64,000 nt of DNA from Pseudomonas mendocina (GTDB taxonomy: Bacteria; Pseudomonadota; Gammaproteobacteria; Pseudomonadales; Pseudomonadaceae). Positions within the stretch are counted from its first letter, which is position 1. Each line of letters opens with the position of its first letter. This document shows positions 56,918-64,000 of this stretch, one piece after another. The translations under genes were made by a program, and so were the position numbers. The stretch is from NCBI RefSeq assembly GCF_003008615.1, contig NZ_CP027657.1:3038001-3102000 (forward strand), read 5' to 3'. The notes below the pieces were generated by a model. The model was not told the origin of the DNA. It saw nothing but the letters and a program-made list of their open reading frames with translations, and made no database searches.

Positions 56918-57499
56918 TCAGAAAGACAGACGTGGCTGGGCCGGAGTCAGTTCAACGCCCTGCTGACCGCTTGGGCCGATCAGTTGTACCTGAATCTTCT
57001 CGGTGGCGGGGAAGCGTTTGAACAGCTCGCCCAGATCCAACTGTTTCAATTCATTGGCGCTGGCACATTCGAAGCGGTAGTGCGCCTGGATATCGCTGTG
57101 TTCGCCCTCATGGGCATGATGGTCGTGGTCGTGGTCGTGGTCGTGGTCGGCGTCGGCGTCGCCGAACAACGGGCTCTCCAGTTCGACTTCGGTGGCCTTG
57201 CAGTCACCGCTGGTCAGGGCGAAGAGTTGCAGCGGCTGCTCCAGCACCTTCTTGGCCGCAGCGACCTTGGCTTTATCCGCGTCGCTCTTGGCGGCATGCT
57301 CGAAGCCCACCAGGTTCATTGCCGGGCTTTCCAATTGCAGTTCCAGCAGTTTGCCATCCAGTGCCACGTTGAGGCTGGCGACACCGTGCTCATGAGCACC
57401 AAGGCTGTCGTGGGCATGGTCGTGATCATGGCTGTGTTCATGGGCCTGGGCAGCCAGCGGTAGCAGGGCGAAAGGCAGGGCGAGCAACAGGTGGCGCAT
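56918..57499 (-). CDS. DUF2796 zinc-binding periplasmic protein
   Basis: A 193-aa protein with a signal peptide (MRHLLLALPFALLPLAAQA) and two histidine-rich clusters, HEHSHDHDHAHD (residues 20-31) and a run of DH repeats near residues 118-135, typical of periplasmic zinc binders. The core ends VELTPAQPRLSF. It starts the Zur-type operon; a Zur-like palindrome is 30 bases upstream. The His runs make the other strand look like an open frame of valine and glycine. Confidence 0.9.
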   Translation of the reverse strand: MRHLLLALPFALLPLAAQAHEHSHDHDHAHDSLGAHEHGVASLNVALDGKLLELQLESPAMNLVGFEHAAKSDADKAKVAAAKKVLEQPLQLFALTSGDCKATEVELESPLFGDADADHDHDHDHDHHAHEGEHSDIQAHYRFECASANELKQLDLGELFKRFPATEKIQVQLIGPSGQQGVELTPAQPRLSF

Positions 57500-57528
57500 G
57501 GGGATCTCCGGCATGAGGGTAGACTTGA

Positions 57529-57545
57529 TTGTTACGTTATAACAA
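57529..57545. promoter_or_regulatory. Candidate Zur box
   Basis: TTGTTACGTTATAACAA is a 17-base dyad with 6 of 8 pairs matching, and it agrees with the Zur consensus TGTTATAnTATAACA at all but two positions. It lies in the 114-base divergent gap between the zinc operon and the + strand gene at 57614. Confidence 0.8.
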
Positions 57546-57613
57546 CTTTTATGCTGGGCTGGCCAGCGTGTCGGAGGCATGGGAGCATTCACGCATCGAA
57601 TGGGAGGCTGGAC

Positions 57614-57958
57614 ATGGTGCGTATACGCGGGCGGATCGGCGATTGGCCGGTGGATCTGACGTTGGAGCTGGATGCCGGGGACTGGGCGCAACTGGCCGAG
57701 CACGTCGCGGTCACACCGGCTGCTGCCCAGCCCGTAGCAGCGCCAGTGGTCGATAGCAGTGACCGACTGTGGCAGACCACTCTGCAACTGGTGCGCGATG
57801 CCGGCTCGGTCGAAGGGCCGCGCTTGCTGGCGCAACTGGCCGCATTGGCTGGCGGTGAGGCTGCGGGCAAACGCCTGTTGGTGCGCCTGCGCCACTGCTC
57901 GCAGATCCGGATGGAGACCGGCGCGGATGCGCCGATCTATCACTGGGTGACGGAGTAA
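57614..57958 (+). CDS. Hypothetical protein divergent from zinc operon
   Basis: A 114-aa soluble protein, MVRIRGRIGDWPVDLTLELD..., with no membrane segment and no motif I recognise. GGGAGG lies 7 bases upstream of the ATG. The N-terminal third reads like a small beta-sheet (alternating hydrophobics) and the remainder is helical. Its promoter region carries the Zur-like site, so zinc control is possible. A similar-sized hypothetical gene occupies this place in P. aeruginosa. Confidence 0.7.
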   Translation: MVRIRGRIGDWPVDLTLELDAGDWAQLAEHVAVTPAAAQPVAAPVVDSSDRLWQTTLQLVRDAGSVEGPRLLAQLAALAGGEAAGKRLLVRLRHCSQIRMETGADAPIYHWVTE

Positions 57959-58055
57959 GTAGATTTGGCATGGCCCGGCGGACTGTTCGCTGGCGCTACG
58001 AGCGGCCGGCGTTCCGGTCCGCCCTACGCGCTGGCAGAAATAGCGGCTCAGGCCA

Positions 58056-58119
58056 GTAGGGTGCGCCGTGCGCACCGAGTAAGTCAGGAAAACCCGGTGG
58101 TGCGCATGGCGCACCGTAC
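58056..58119. repeat. Inverted pair of GTAGGGTGCGCC repeats
   Basis: One unit at 58056-58076 and an inverted, slightly diverged unit at 58099-58119, separated by 22 bases, between the hypothetical gene and the ybbN stop. Together with 53809-53863 this shows the family also occurs as inverted pairs. Confidence 0.8.
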
Positions 58120-58139
58120 GGTGAGCGGGGTAGCCCGGG

Positions 58140-59012
58140 TCAGTAGATCGCCTGATACAGCTTGCGACGATAGGCCGTGACCAGCGGGTGGTCGCCGCCG
58201 AGCAGGTCGAACACCTGCAGCAGGGTCTTGTGCGGCAGACCTTCGCCGTAGCTGCGGTTACGCACGAACAGCTTGAGCAGGCCGTCCAGCGCTGCTTCGT
58301 ACTGCTGGCGCGCCAACTGTTGCACGGCCAGCTGATACACCGCCTCGTCGTCGCCGGCATCCTGGGCCAGGCGGCTTTTCAGTGTGGCGACGTCAGGCAG
58401 GTCGGCGGCCTGACGCAGGAAGGTCAGCTGCGCCTTGGCGCCGGCCAGTGCCTGTTTGTGTTCATCGCCCTTGACCGCATTCAGCACGGTTTCGGCTTCG
58501 GCCAATTCGCCGCGCTCGGCCAGGCAGCGTGCGTAGAGAATCAGCGCCGCAGCGTTCTCGTTGTTCTCCGTCAGCACCTGCTTGAGCAGGGCTTCGCTAT
58601 CGGCGAAGCGGCCTTCGGCGAACAGCGCCTGGGCGGCTTCCATCGGGTCGGCGGCGACCGGCGCAGGCTCGGCGACATGCGGCTTGAGCATCTCGCGAAT
58701 TGCCGCTTCCGGCTGGGCACCGGCGAAACCGTCCACCGGCTGACCGTTCTTGAAGAGCACCACGGTGGGCAGGCTGCGGATACCGAAGCGCATGACGATG
58801 TCCTGCTCGATATCGCAGTTGACCTTGGCCAGCAGCAACTCGCCGGCATATTCCTCGGTGATCTTCGCCAGCATCGGCATCAGCGCCTTGCAGGGCGCGC
58901 ACCAGTCGGCCCAGAAGTCGACCAGCACTGGTTTGTGGAAGGAGTTCTCGACTACCAGTTGCTCGAAGTTGGCGGCACCGGATACGTCGAAGATATAGGG
59001 GGAGTCGCTCAT
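58140..59012 (-). CDS. YbbN/CnoX-like thioredoxin-fold co-chaperone with TPR domain
   Basis: A 290-aa cytoplasmic protein. Residues 1-110 are a thioredoxin domain with the active site WCAPC (Cys38, Cys41) and the cis-proline segment SLPTVVLF; the C-terminal half is TPR-like (AAQALFAEGRFADSEALLKQ and following). E. coli CnoX protects proteins from over-oxidation and hands them to GroEL. Its motif lacks the first cysteine, whereas both are present here, so this version may also be a reductase. The start at 59012 is MSDSPYIFDV. Confidence 0.92.
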   Translation of the reverse strand: MSDSPYIFDVSGAANFEQLVVENSFHKPVLVDFWADWCAPCKALMPMLAKITEEYAGELLLAKVNCDIEQDIVMRFGIRSLPTVVLFKNGQPVDGFAGAQPEAAIREMLKPHVAEPAPVAADPMEAAQALFAEGRFADSEALLKQVLTENNENAAALILYARCLAERGELAEAETVLNAVKGDEHKQALAGAKAQLTFLRQAADLPDVATLKSRLAQDAGDDEAVYQLAVQQLARQQYEAALDGLLKLFVRNRSYGEGLPHKTLLQVFDLLGGDHPLVTAYRRKLYQAIY

Positions 59013-59096
59013 GGTCGGTCTCGAAAGGCAGGGCAATGGACTATTAATGCGGGCGGTCGGCTCACGATACAAGGGGCGGCTCGGCTTGTGCCCGGT

Positions 59097-59756
59097 TCAG
59101 GTCGGTCGTTGCGCATGATACAGGCTGACCTGACGGAACTCGGCAGGCTCGGCCAGATCCGGCCAGGTGCAGCCTTCCAGCAGCCCCAGGCGCTGGTAAA
59201 GCGGATGCTGGAAATCCTTCACGCGCGAGTCGGCTACCAGCGCCTGGCGCCCGCGGCTGAGGAAGTGATCGAGCAGCGGCAGGTTGGCGCGGTCGTAGAG
59301 CACGTCGGCGACCAGGATCAGGTCGTAGCGATCCGCTTCGGCGAAGAAATCCTCCGAGTAGTTCAGTGCCACGCCGTTGAGCTCGGCATTGGCGCGACTG
59401 GCGGCCAGCGCCAGTGGATCGAGATCGCAGGCCACCACTTCTGTCGCACCCGCCTTGGCGGCCGCGATGGCAGCGACCCCGGAGCCAGCGCCGAAATCCA
59501 GTACGCGTTTGCCGCGCACCCACTCGGGATGCTCGGCCAGCCAGCGTGCCAGCACCAGGCCGCTGGCCCAACAGAAACTCCAGTACGGGGGCTCTTCGAG
59601 AATGCGCCGGGTCTCTTCGGGGTTGAAGGCGCGATCCATGTTGCTGGCGTCGATCAGCCATAAGGCGATATCGGTTCCCGGCAGCGTTTCGGCCACCAGG
59701 CGGGCATCGCCGAGCAGTTCGGCGAGCGCAGCCTGCAGGGCGGCGGGTGCGGTCAT
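59097..59756 (-). CDS. SAM-dependent methyltransferase (ETFB lysine methyltransferase-like)
   Basis: A 219-aa class I methyltransferase. The SAM-binding glycine loop is [19 protein letters not shown] (near residue 85), followed by the acidic residue in [11 protein letters not shown] and [18 protein letters not shown]. The order resembles the family that includes ETF-beta lysine methyltransferase; the target is not known. Its ATG overlaps the stop of the lipoprotein gene by 4 bases, so the two form an operon. Confidence 0.85.
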   Translation of the reverse strand: MTAPAALQAALAELLGDARLVAETLPGTDIALWLIDASNMDRAFNPEETRRILEEPPYWSFCWASGLVLARWLAEHPEWVRGKRVLDFGAGSGVAAIAAAKAGATEVVACDLDPLALAASRANAELNGVALNYSEDFFAEADRYDLILVADVLYDRANLPLLDHFLSRGRQALVADSRVKDFQHPLYQRLGLLEGCTWPDLAEPAEFRQVSLYHAQRPT

Positions 59757-60199
59757 GGGGCGGCTACCAGGCTCAGCTCGCCGAGCGCCTGATTGCCCTG
59801 ACTGGCAATGGTGCGTGGAATCAGACGTTGTACCAGGCGGCCGGAATGACTGACGCGGGCGCGCAATTCGAGGCGTTGGCCGGCTTGCAGCGCGGTGGGC
59901 TCGAAATGCAGTTCGAAGGGCAGCGCATCGCCGTCGCCACGCAGTTGCTGGCTACCGAGCGAGCGACCAGGCCGGCCGCGGGCATCGACGACAAGCAGCG
60001 CCAGCTCCACTTCTGCACCGGCCGCAACGCCGAGCAACTGACCGCTCACTGCTGGCAGGTGGCTGGCTTGCGATTGTGCTTCGAGCATCGGTTTGGGCGC
60101 CGTTGGCGGTGCATCGACTGGGGACGGTGCCGGGTCGCTGGCGCAGGCGACGAGCAGGCCGCTCAGCAGGATGGGCAGGAAATGAAGTCGCTGGGTCAT
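59753..60199 (-). CDS. YbaY/YscW-type lipoprotein
   Basis: A 148-aa putative lipoprotein with lipobox LLVAC (Cys18) after a short signal ([19 protein letters not shown]), then a single beta-sandwich domain with [25 protein letters not shown], similar to YbaY and the type III secretion pilotin YscW. The start at 60199 matches the signal peptide. It precedes the methyltransferase with a 4-base overlap. Confidence 0.75.
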   Translation of the reverse strand: MTQRLHFLPILLSGLLVACASDPAPSPVDAPPTAPKPMLEAQSQASHLPAVSGQLLGVAAGAEVELALLVVDARGRPGRSLGSQQLRGDGDALPFELHFEPTALQAGQRLELRARVSHSGRLVQRLIPRTIASQGNQALGELSLVAAP

Positions 60200-60439
60200 G
60201 GATTCGTTCGCTCTTGGGACGGCGTCGTTATGGCGCAATTCTGCGCGTAACTCATCAGGCCGGGCCAGTTTTTGCGTGTTGCCGGGTGATTCGCCGCGCT
60301 TCGGCTGGCTGTTCGCCCGCGCCAACCAATGCCCAGGTCGCACTGCTCGAAAACGCTAACGGCCGCTCAAGCCTCTGGCTTGTCTTGCTGTCGCTATGCG
60401 CTACCATGGCGCCTTTGCCGCCATTCGTCAGCTCCTGCC

Positions 60440-60907
60440 ATGCATTGTCCGTTCTGCGCTGCCAACGACACCAAGGTCATCGATTCCCGTCTGGTCGCCG
60501 AAGGTGACCAGGTTCGCCGTCGCCGCGAATGCGTGGCCTGCGGTGAGCGTTTCACCACCTTCGAAACCGCCGAGTTGGTGATGCCGCGCCTGATCAAGCA
60601 GGACGGCAGCCGCCAGCCATTCGACGAAGAGAAGCTGCGTGCCGGCATGCAGCGTGCGCTGGAAAAGCGCCCGGTGAGCGTCGAGCGCCTGGAAGAGGCC
60701 ATCGCCCGTATCAAACAGCAACTGCGTGCCACCGGTGAACGCGAGGTGAAGTCGCTGGTGCTCGGCGAACTGGTGATGACCGAACTGAGCAAGCTCGACG
60801 AAGTGGCTTACATTCGTTTCGCCTCGGTTTACCGGCGCTTTCAGGATCTCAACGAGTTCCGCGAGGAAATCGAACGCCTGGCGCGCGAGCCGTCGAAAAG
60901 CCGATGA
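60440..60907 (+). CDS. nrdR: NrdR: ribonucleotide reductase repressor
   Basis: NrdR represses ribonucleotide reductase genes in response to ATP/dATP. The 155-aa protein has an N-terminal zinc ribbon (Cys3, Cys6, Cys31, Cys34; MHCPFC...[10 protein letters not shown]) and an ATP-cone domain ([20 protein letters not shown]). The ATG at 60440 begins the zinc ribbon; upstream in-frame starts add unconserved residues. Its stop overlaps the ribD start by 4 bases, the common nrdR-ribD pair. Confidence 0.98.
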   Translation: MHCPFCAANDTKVIDSRLVAEGDQVRRRRECVACGERFTTFETAELVMPRLIKQDGSRQPFDEEKLRAGMQRALEKRPVSVERLEEAIARIKQQLRATGEREVKSLVLGELVMTELSKLDEVAYIRFASVYRRFQDLNEFREEIERLAREPSKSR

Positions 60908-62019
60908 GCGAGCGCGACCACTTCTTCATGGCGCGCGCCCTCAAGCTGGCGCGCAAAGGCCTCTACTCCACCCATCCCAACCCGCGTGTCGGCTGTGTGA
61001 TCGTGCAGGATGGACGCATCGTCGGTGAGGGCTGGCACGCTCGCGCTGGCGAGCCACATGCCGAGGTGCACGCACTGCGCCAGGCCGGCGACAAGGCGCG
61101 TGGCGCGACGGCCTACGTAACGCTGGAGCCCTGCAGTCATCACGGTCGAACGCCGCCTTGCGCCGATGCTCTGGTCGCGGCGGGCGTCAGCCGAGTGGTC
61201 GCAGCGATGCAGGATCCCAACCCGCAAGTGGCGGGCAATGGCCTGTTGCGCCTGGCCCAGGCCGGCATCGAGGTCGCCAGTGGCGTACTCGAAGATGAGG
61301 CACGAGCGCTCAATGCCGGCTTCATCAAACGCATGGAGAAGGGCCTGCCGTTCGTGCGGGTCAAACTGGCGATGAGCCTGGATGGCCGCACTGCCATGGC
61401 TAGCGGCGAAAGCCAGTGGATCACCGGGCCGGCGGCGCGCTCTGCGGTTCAACGTTTGCGTGCGCAGGCCAGTGTGGTGCTCAGCGGTGCCGATACGGTG
61501 CTGGCAGACGACGCACGGCTGACCGTGCGCGCTGATGAGCTGGGTCTGGGCGCGGAGATGACGGCGCTGGCGCAGCGTCGTCCGCCCTTGCGCGTGCTGG
61601 TGGACGGCCGCCTGCGTGTACCGTTGAGCAAGACCTTCTTCCAGGTCGGCCCGGCGCTGGTAGCTACGTGCGCCGCTGCTGCAGCCCGTGATCGCTATCA
61701 GGAGGATGGTCACGAGCTGCTCGCCGTGCCGGGCAGCAACGGTCATGTCGATCTGCGCAAGCTGCTGCTGGAACTGGCCTCGCGGGGTGTCAACGAAGTG
61801 CTGGTGGAAGCCGGGCCGCGTCTGGCTGGCGCCTTCGCCCGCGCCGGACTGGTGGACGAGTACCGCATCTTCGTCGCGCCCAAGCTGCTCGGCTCCAGTG
61901 CCAGGCCGCTGCTCGAGCTGCCGCTCAATCGCATGGCCGAGGCGCCGGAGTTGCAGATCGTCGATATCCGCGCCGTCGGTGACGACTGGCAGATCACGGC
62001 GGTGCCCAAGGCCAGGTAG
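60904..62019 (+). CDS. ribD: RibD: riboflavin-specific deaminase/reductase
   Basis: RibD performs the second and third steps of riboflavin synthesis. The 371-aa protein has an N-terminal deaminase with zinc ligands His52 (PHAEVHAL, Glu54 catalytic), Cys77 and Cys86 ([12 protein letters not shown]), and a C-terminal reductase with [13 protein letters not shown]. It ends AKAR; the TAG stop lies inside a dispersed GTAGGGTGCGC repeat. The start overlaps nrdR by 4 bases. Confidence 0.97.
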   Translation: MSERDHFFMARALKLARKGLYSTHPNPRVGCVIVQDGRIVGEGWHARAGEPHAEVHALRQAGDKARGATAYVTLEPCSHHGRTPPCADALVAAGVSRVVAAMQDPNPQVAGNGLLRLAQAGIEVASGVLEDEARALNAGFIKRMEKGLPFVRVKLAMSLDGRTAMASGESQWITGPAARSAVQRLRAQASVVLSGADTVLADDARLTVRADELGLGAEMTALAQRRPPLRVLVDGRLRVPLSKTFFQVGPALVATCAAAAARDRYQEDGHELLAVPGSNGHVDLRKLLLELASRGVNEVLVEAGPRLAGAFARAGLVDEYRIFVAPKLLGSSARPLLELPLNRMAEAPELQIVDIRAVGDDWQITAVPKAR

Positions 62020-62036
62020 GGTGCGCTGTGCGCACC
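62016..62036. repeat. GTAGGGTGCGCC-type repeat at the end of ribD
   Basis: GTAGGGTGCGCTGTGCGCAC plus C, one palindromic unit. Its TAG (62017-62019) is the stop codon of ribD. Confidence 0.8.
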
Positions 62037-62142
62037 TCAACAGCCGGTGTGCGTGGCCGGGCGGCCTGCGCCCCCCGACGGTTCATGCAGCGTTGCTGTA
62101 AATGTGGTAAAACGCCACGCGGCTATTCTCATGTAGCCGCAA

Positions 62143-62291
62143 CGTTCTCAGGGCGGGGTGTGATTCCCCACCGGCGGTAATGGCCTTCAAGGCCTAGCCC
62201 GCGAGCGCTCGCCACGGCTCCTGCCGCGCGAGGTCTAGCAGACCCGGTGAGATTCCGGGGCCGACGGTATAGTCCGGATAAAGAGAGAGCG
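62143..62291 (+). promoter_or_regulatory. FMN riboswitch (RFN element)
   Basis: The conserved parts are AGGGCGGGGTGTGATTCCCCACCGGCGGT, the AGCCCGCGAGCG arm, GGTCTAGCAGACCCGGTGAGATTCCGGGGCCGACGGT and GGATAAAGAGAGAG. P1 pairs CGTTCTC (62143-62149) with GAGAGCG (62285-62291). FMN binding would lower expression of ribE and ribBX downstream. ribD lies upstream of it and so escapes this control unless made from another transcript. Confidence 0.96.
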
Positions 62292-62348
62292 GGATTCCCT
62301 CCTCGGGCGCCTCGAGCGTGCCCGTGAAATCCCTATCGATCGGCATTG

Positions 62349-62370
62349 CCCTGTTTTTGACCAAAACAGG
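62349..62370 (+). promoter_or_regulatory. Hairpin masking a ribosome-binding site
   Basis: CCTGTTTT-tgacca-AAACAGG pairs 7-8 bases, and its 3' arm contains the start of AGGAG, the ribosome-binding site for the short frame at 62380. This is a likely expression platform for the riboswitch, by translation control rather than termination since no T run follows. Confidence 0.6.
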
Positions 62371-62379
62371 AGTTCATCC

Positions 62380-62433
62380 ATGCTGTGCATTATCTTCAAG
62401 CAAGATTCGGAGGGCGCATGTTCACCGGCATAA
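62380..62433 (+). CDS. Possible 17-codon leader peptide overlapping ribE
   Basis: ATG at 62380 with AGGAG 7 bases upstream opens a 17-residue frame ([17 protein letters not shown]) that ends with TAA at 62431-62433, 13-16 bases past the ribE start in a different frame. Translation of it could couple to ribE. No homologue is known to me; it may not be translated. Confidence 0.3.
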   Translation: MLCIIFKQDSEGACSPA

Positions 62434-63080
62434 TCGAAGCCATCGGCAGTATCCGCGCGATGACGCCCAAGGGCGGTGACGTGCGCGTCTACGTGGCCAC
62501 CGGCAAGCTCGATCTGGGCGACGTCAAGCTTGGCGACAGTATCGCGGTCAACGGCATTTGCCTGACGGCGGTGGAGTTGCCCGGCGACGGCTTCTGGGCC
62601 GATGTCAGCCGCGAGACGCTGGCGCGCACCGCCTTCATCGACCTCAAGCCCGGCAGCGCCGTGAATCTGGAAAAGGCCCTGACGCCGACCAGTCGCCTCG
62701 GCGGCCACCTGGTCAGCGGTCACGTCGACGGCGTCGGCGAGATCGTCTCGCGCGCCGATAACGCCCGCGCCGTTCAGTTCAAGGTACGTGCGCCGCGTGA
62801 GTTGGCCAAGTACATCGCCCATAAAGGTTCGATCACCGTCGACGGCACCAGCCTGACCGTCAACGCGGTCGATGGCGCCGAATTCGAGCTGACCATCGTG
62901 CCGCACACCCTGGCCGAGACCATCATGGTCGACTACCAGGCTGGGCGTAAGGTCAACCTTGAGGTCGACCTGCTGGCGCGTTACCTGGAGCGCCTGCTGC
63001 TCGGCGACAAGGCCGCCGAGCCCAAGGCCTCGGGCCTGACCGAAAGCTTTCTCGCCGAACACGGCTACCTGAAGAATTGA
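62418..63080 (+). CDS. ribE: RibE: riboflavin synthase alpha subunit
   Basis: It joins two lumazine molecules to give riboflavin. The 220-aa protein has the two lumazine-binding barrels, starting [12 protein letters not shown] and, near residue 97, the second repeat with [37 protein letters not shown] is conserved. The ATG at 62418 with GGAGG 4 bases upstream gives the usual MFTG start; a GTG 11 codons earlier is less likely. It is controlled by the FMN riboswitch. Confidence 0.95.
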   Translation: MFTGIIEAIGSIRAMTPKGGDVRVYVATGKLDLGDVKLGDSIAVNGICLTAVELPGDGFWADVSRETLARTAFIDLKPGSAVNLEKALTPTSRLGGHLVSGHVDGVGEIVSRADNARAVQFKVRAPRELAKYIAHKGSITVDGTSLTVNAVDGAEFELTIVPHTLAETIMVDYQAGRKVNLEVDLLARYLERLLLGDKAAEPKASGLTESFLAEHGYLKN

Positions 63081-63091
63081 GGAGACGCCCG

Positions 63092-64000
63092 ATGGCGCTC
63101 AATACCGCTGAAGAACTGATCGAAGACATCCGCGCCGGCAAGATGGTCATCCTGATGGATGACGAAGACCGCGAGAACGAAGGCGACATCATCATCGCCT
63201 CCGAATGCGTCACCGCCGAGCACATCAACTTCATGGCCCGCTTTGCCCGTGGCCTGATCTGCATGCCGATGACCCGCGAGCGCTGCGAGCTGCTCAAACT
63301 GCCACTGATGGCGCCGCGTAACGGTTCCGGCTTTGGCACCAAGTTCACCGTCTCCATCGAGGCGGCCGAGGGCGTTACCACCGGCATCTCCGCCGCCGAC
63401 CGCGCCCGTACCGTGCAGGCCGCCGTGGCGCGCAATGCGGTGGCCGAGGACATCGTCAGCCCTGGCCACATCTTTCCACTGATGGCTCAGCCCGGCGGCG
63501 TGCTGGCGCGTGCCGGCCATACCGAGGCGGCCTGCGACCTGGCGCGCATGGGTGGCTTCGAGCCGAGTGGGGTGATCTGCGAGATCATGAACGATGACGG
63601 TACCATGGCGCGTCGTCCGGAGCTGGAGAAGTTCGCTGAAGAGCACGGTCTGAAGATCGGCACCATTGCCGACCTGATCCACTATCGCCTGATTCACGAG
63701 CGCACCGTAGAGCGTATTAGCGAGCAGCCGCTGGATACCGAGCTGGGTCAGTTCAACCTGGTGACCTATCGCGATGGCGTCGAGAACACCGCGCACATGG
63801 CGCTGACCCTGGGCACCATCTGCTCCGAAGAGCCAACTCTGGTGCGTGTGCACAACATGGATCCGCTGCGCGACCTGTTCCTGGTCAATCAGCCGGGTCG
63901 ATGGAGCATGCGTGCTGCAATGGCTGAAGTGGCCAAGGCTGGTAGTGGTGTGGTGCTGCTGCTCGGTAATCCGCTGACTGGCCCGGAGCTGCTGGCGCTG
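63092..64000 (+). CDS. ribB: RibBX: 3,4-dihydroxy-2-butanone 4-phosphate synthase with degenerate GTP cyclohydrolase II-like domain (partial)
   Basis: The N-terminal domain (about residues 1-205) makes dihydroxybutanone phosphate from ribulose 5-phosphate; [11 protein letters not shown] and [11 protein letters not shown] are its catalytic signatures. The C-terminal part begins like GTP cyclohydrolase II, but where active enzymes have HSECLTGD...CDC it reads [16 protein letters not shown], so the zinc cysteines are missing. This is the RibBX type common in Proteobacteria, where a separate ribA supplies the cyclohydrolase. The gene runs off the window at residue 303. Spacing to ribE is 11 bases. 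Confidence 0.92.
   Translation, partial: MALNTAEELIEDIRAGKMVILMDDEDRENEGDIIIASECVTAEHINFMARFARGLICMPMTRERCELLKLPLMAPRNGSGFGTKFTVSIEAAEGVTTGISAADRARTVQAAVARNAVAEDIVSPGHIFPLMAQPGGVLARAGHTEAACDLARMGGFEPSGVICEIMNDDGTMARRPELEKFAEEHGLKIGTIADLIHYRLIHERTVERISEQPLDTELGQFNLVTYRDGVENTAHMALTLGTICSEEPTLVRVHNMDPLRDLFLVNQPGRWSMRAAMAEVAKAGSGVVLLLGNPLTGPELLAL

Noticed and set aside
57100-57150. Tandem GGTCGT/GTGGTC repeats resembling a microsatellite
   Set aside because: They encode the His-Asp run of the DUF2796 zinc binder and need no other explanation.
56918-58360. A 480-codon minus-strand frame around the DUF2796 gene
   Set aside because: Only the part from 57499 down encodes the DUF2796 protein with a signal peptide. 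The upstream part crosses the Zur-like site and the divergent gene and overlaps ybbN.

Overview
This window is a stretch of Pseudomonas chromosome (gammaproteobacteria, GC-rich, strand + carrying most genes). The evidence is the rRNA, the lengths and residues of RpoB (1357 aa) and RpoC (1399 aa), the tRNA-tuf-secE-nusG arrangement, OprG/OmpW, the FtnA-type ferritin beside uvrA, and a gene order that follows what I remember of P. aeruginosa PAO1 in two blocks. The species cannot be fixed from the sequence alone. A lineage outside P. aeruginosa is likely, because katG stands where PAO1 has katA.

Layout. 1-2330: the 3' part of a 23S gene, a 5S gene and terminators. 2485-4889: birA, coaX and a SPOR-domain membrane protein. 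5032-7677: tRNA-Tyr, -Gly, -Thr, the first tuf, tRNA-Trp, secE, nusG. 7796-18641: rplKAJL and rpoBC. 18678-23143: the str operon rpsL-rpsG-fusA-tuf. 23206-36985: the S10, spc and alpha ribosomal protein clusters with secY, rpmJ and rpoA. 37234-44922: katG, ftnA, uvrA (minus strand), a YajR-like MFS transporter and ssb. 44983-64000: an accessory-looking block with a beta-class GST and divergent HxlR regulator, two short-chain dehydrogenase genes, ompW/oprG, a six-gene TonB energy-transduction cluster, a Zur-type zinc ABC operon, ybbN, a methyltransferase, a lipoprotein, nrdR, ribD, an FMN riboswitch, ribE and a truncated (by the window edge) ribBX.

How the genes work together. The first 37 kb is translation and transcription machinery. 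Its control points can be read as hairpins and good sigma-70 promoters: TTGACT-17-TAGACT before rpsL, TTGACA-17-TACAAT before rpsJ, TTGCTT-17-TAGAAT inside the spc cluster before rpsH, and TTGATT-17-TAATAT before rpsM. The two tuf genes encode identical proteins. The katG-ftnA pair joins peroxide removal to iron storage.

The most interesting accessory unit is 48930-53798: DUF3450 protein, a long TtpC-like MotA/TolQ/ExbB protein, a short ExbB, ExbD, an atypical TonB and a periplasmic TPR protein, all overlapping or nearly so and preceded by a strong Fur-box-like sequence. It sits between oprG and the zinc operon, which I remember as adjacent in PAO1, so it looks like an insertion. The neighbouring minus-strand operon (DUF2796, ABC ATPase, MacB-like permease, DUF3299) has a near-perfect Zur-box-like palindrome. 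A family of short GTAGGGTGCGCC palindromic repeats and REP elements is scattered between genes; one copy supplies the stop codon of ribD.
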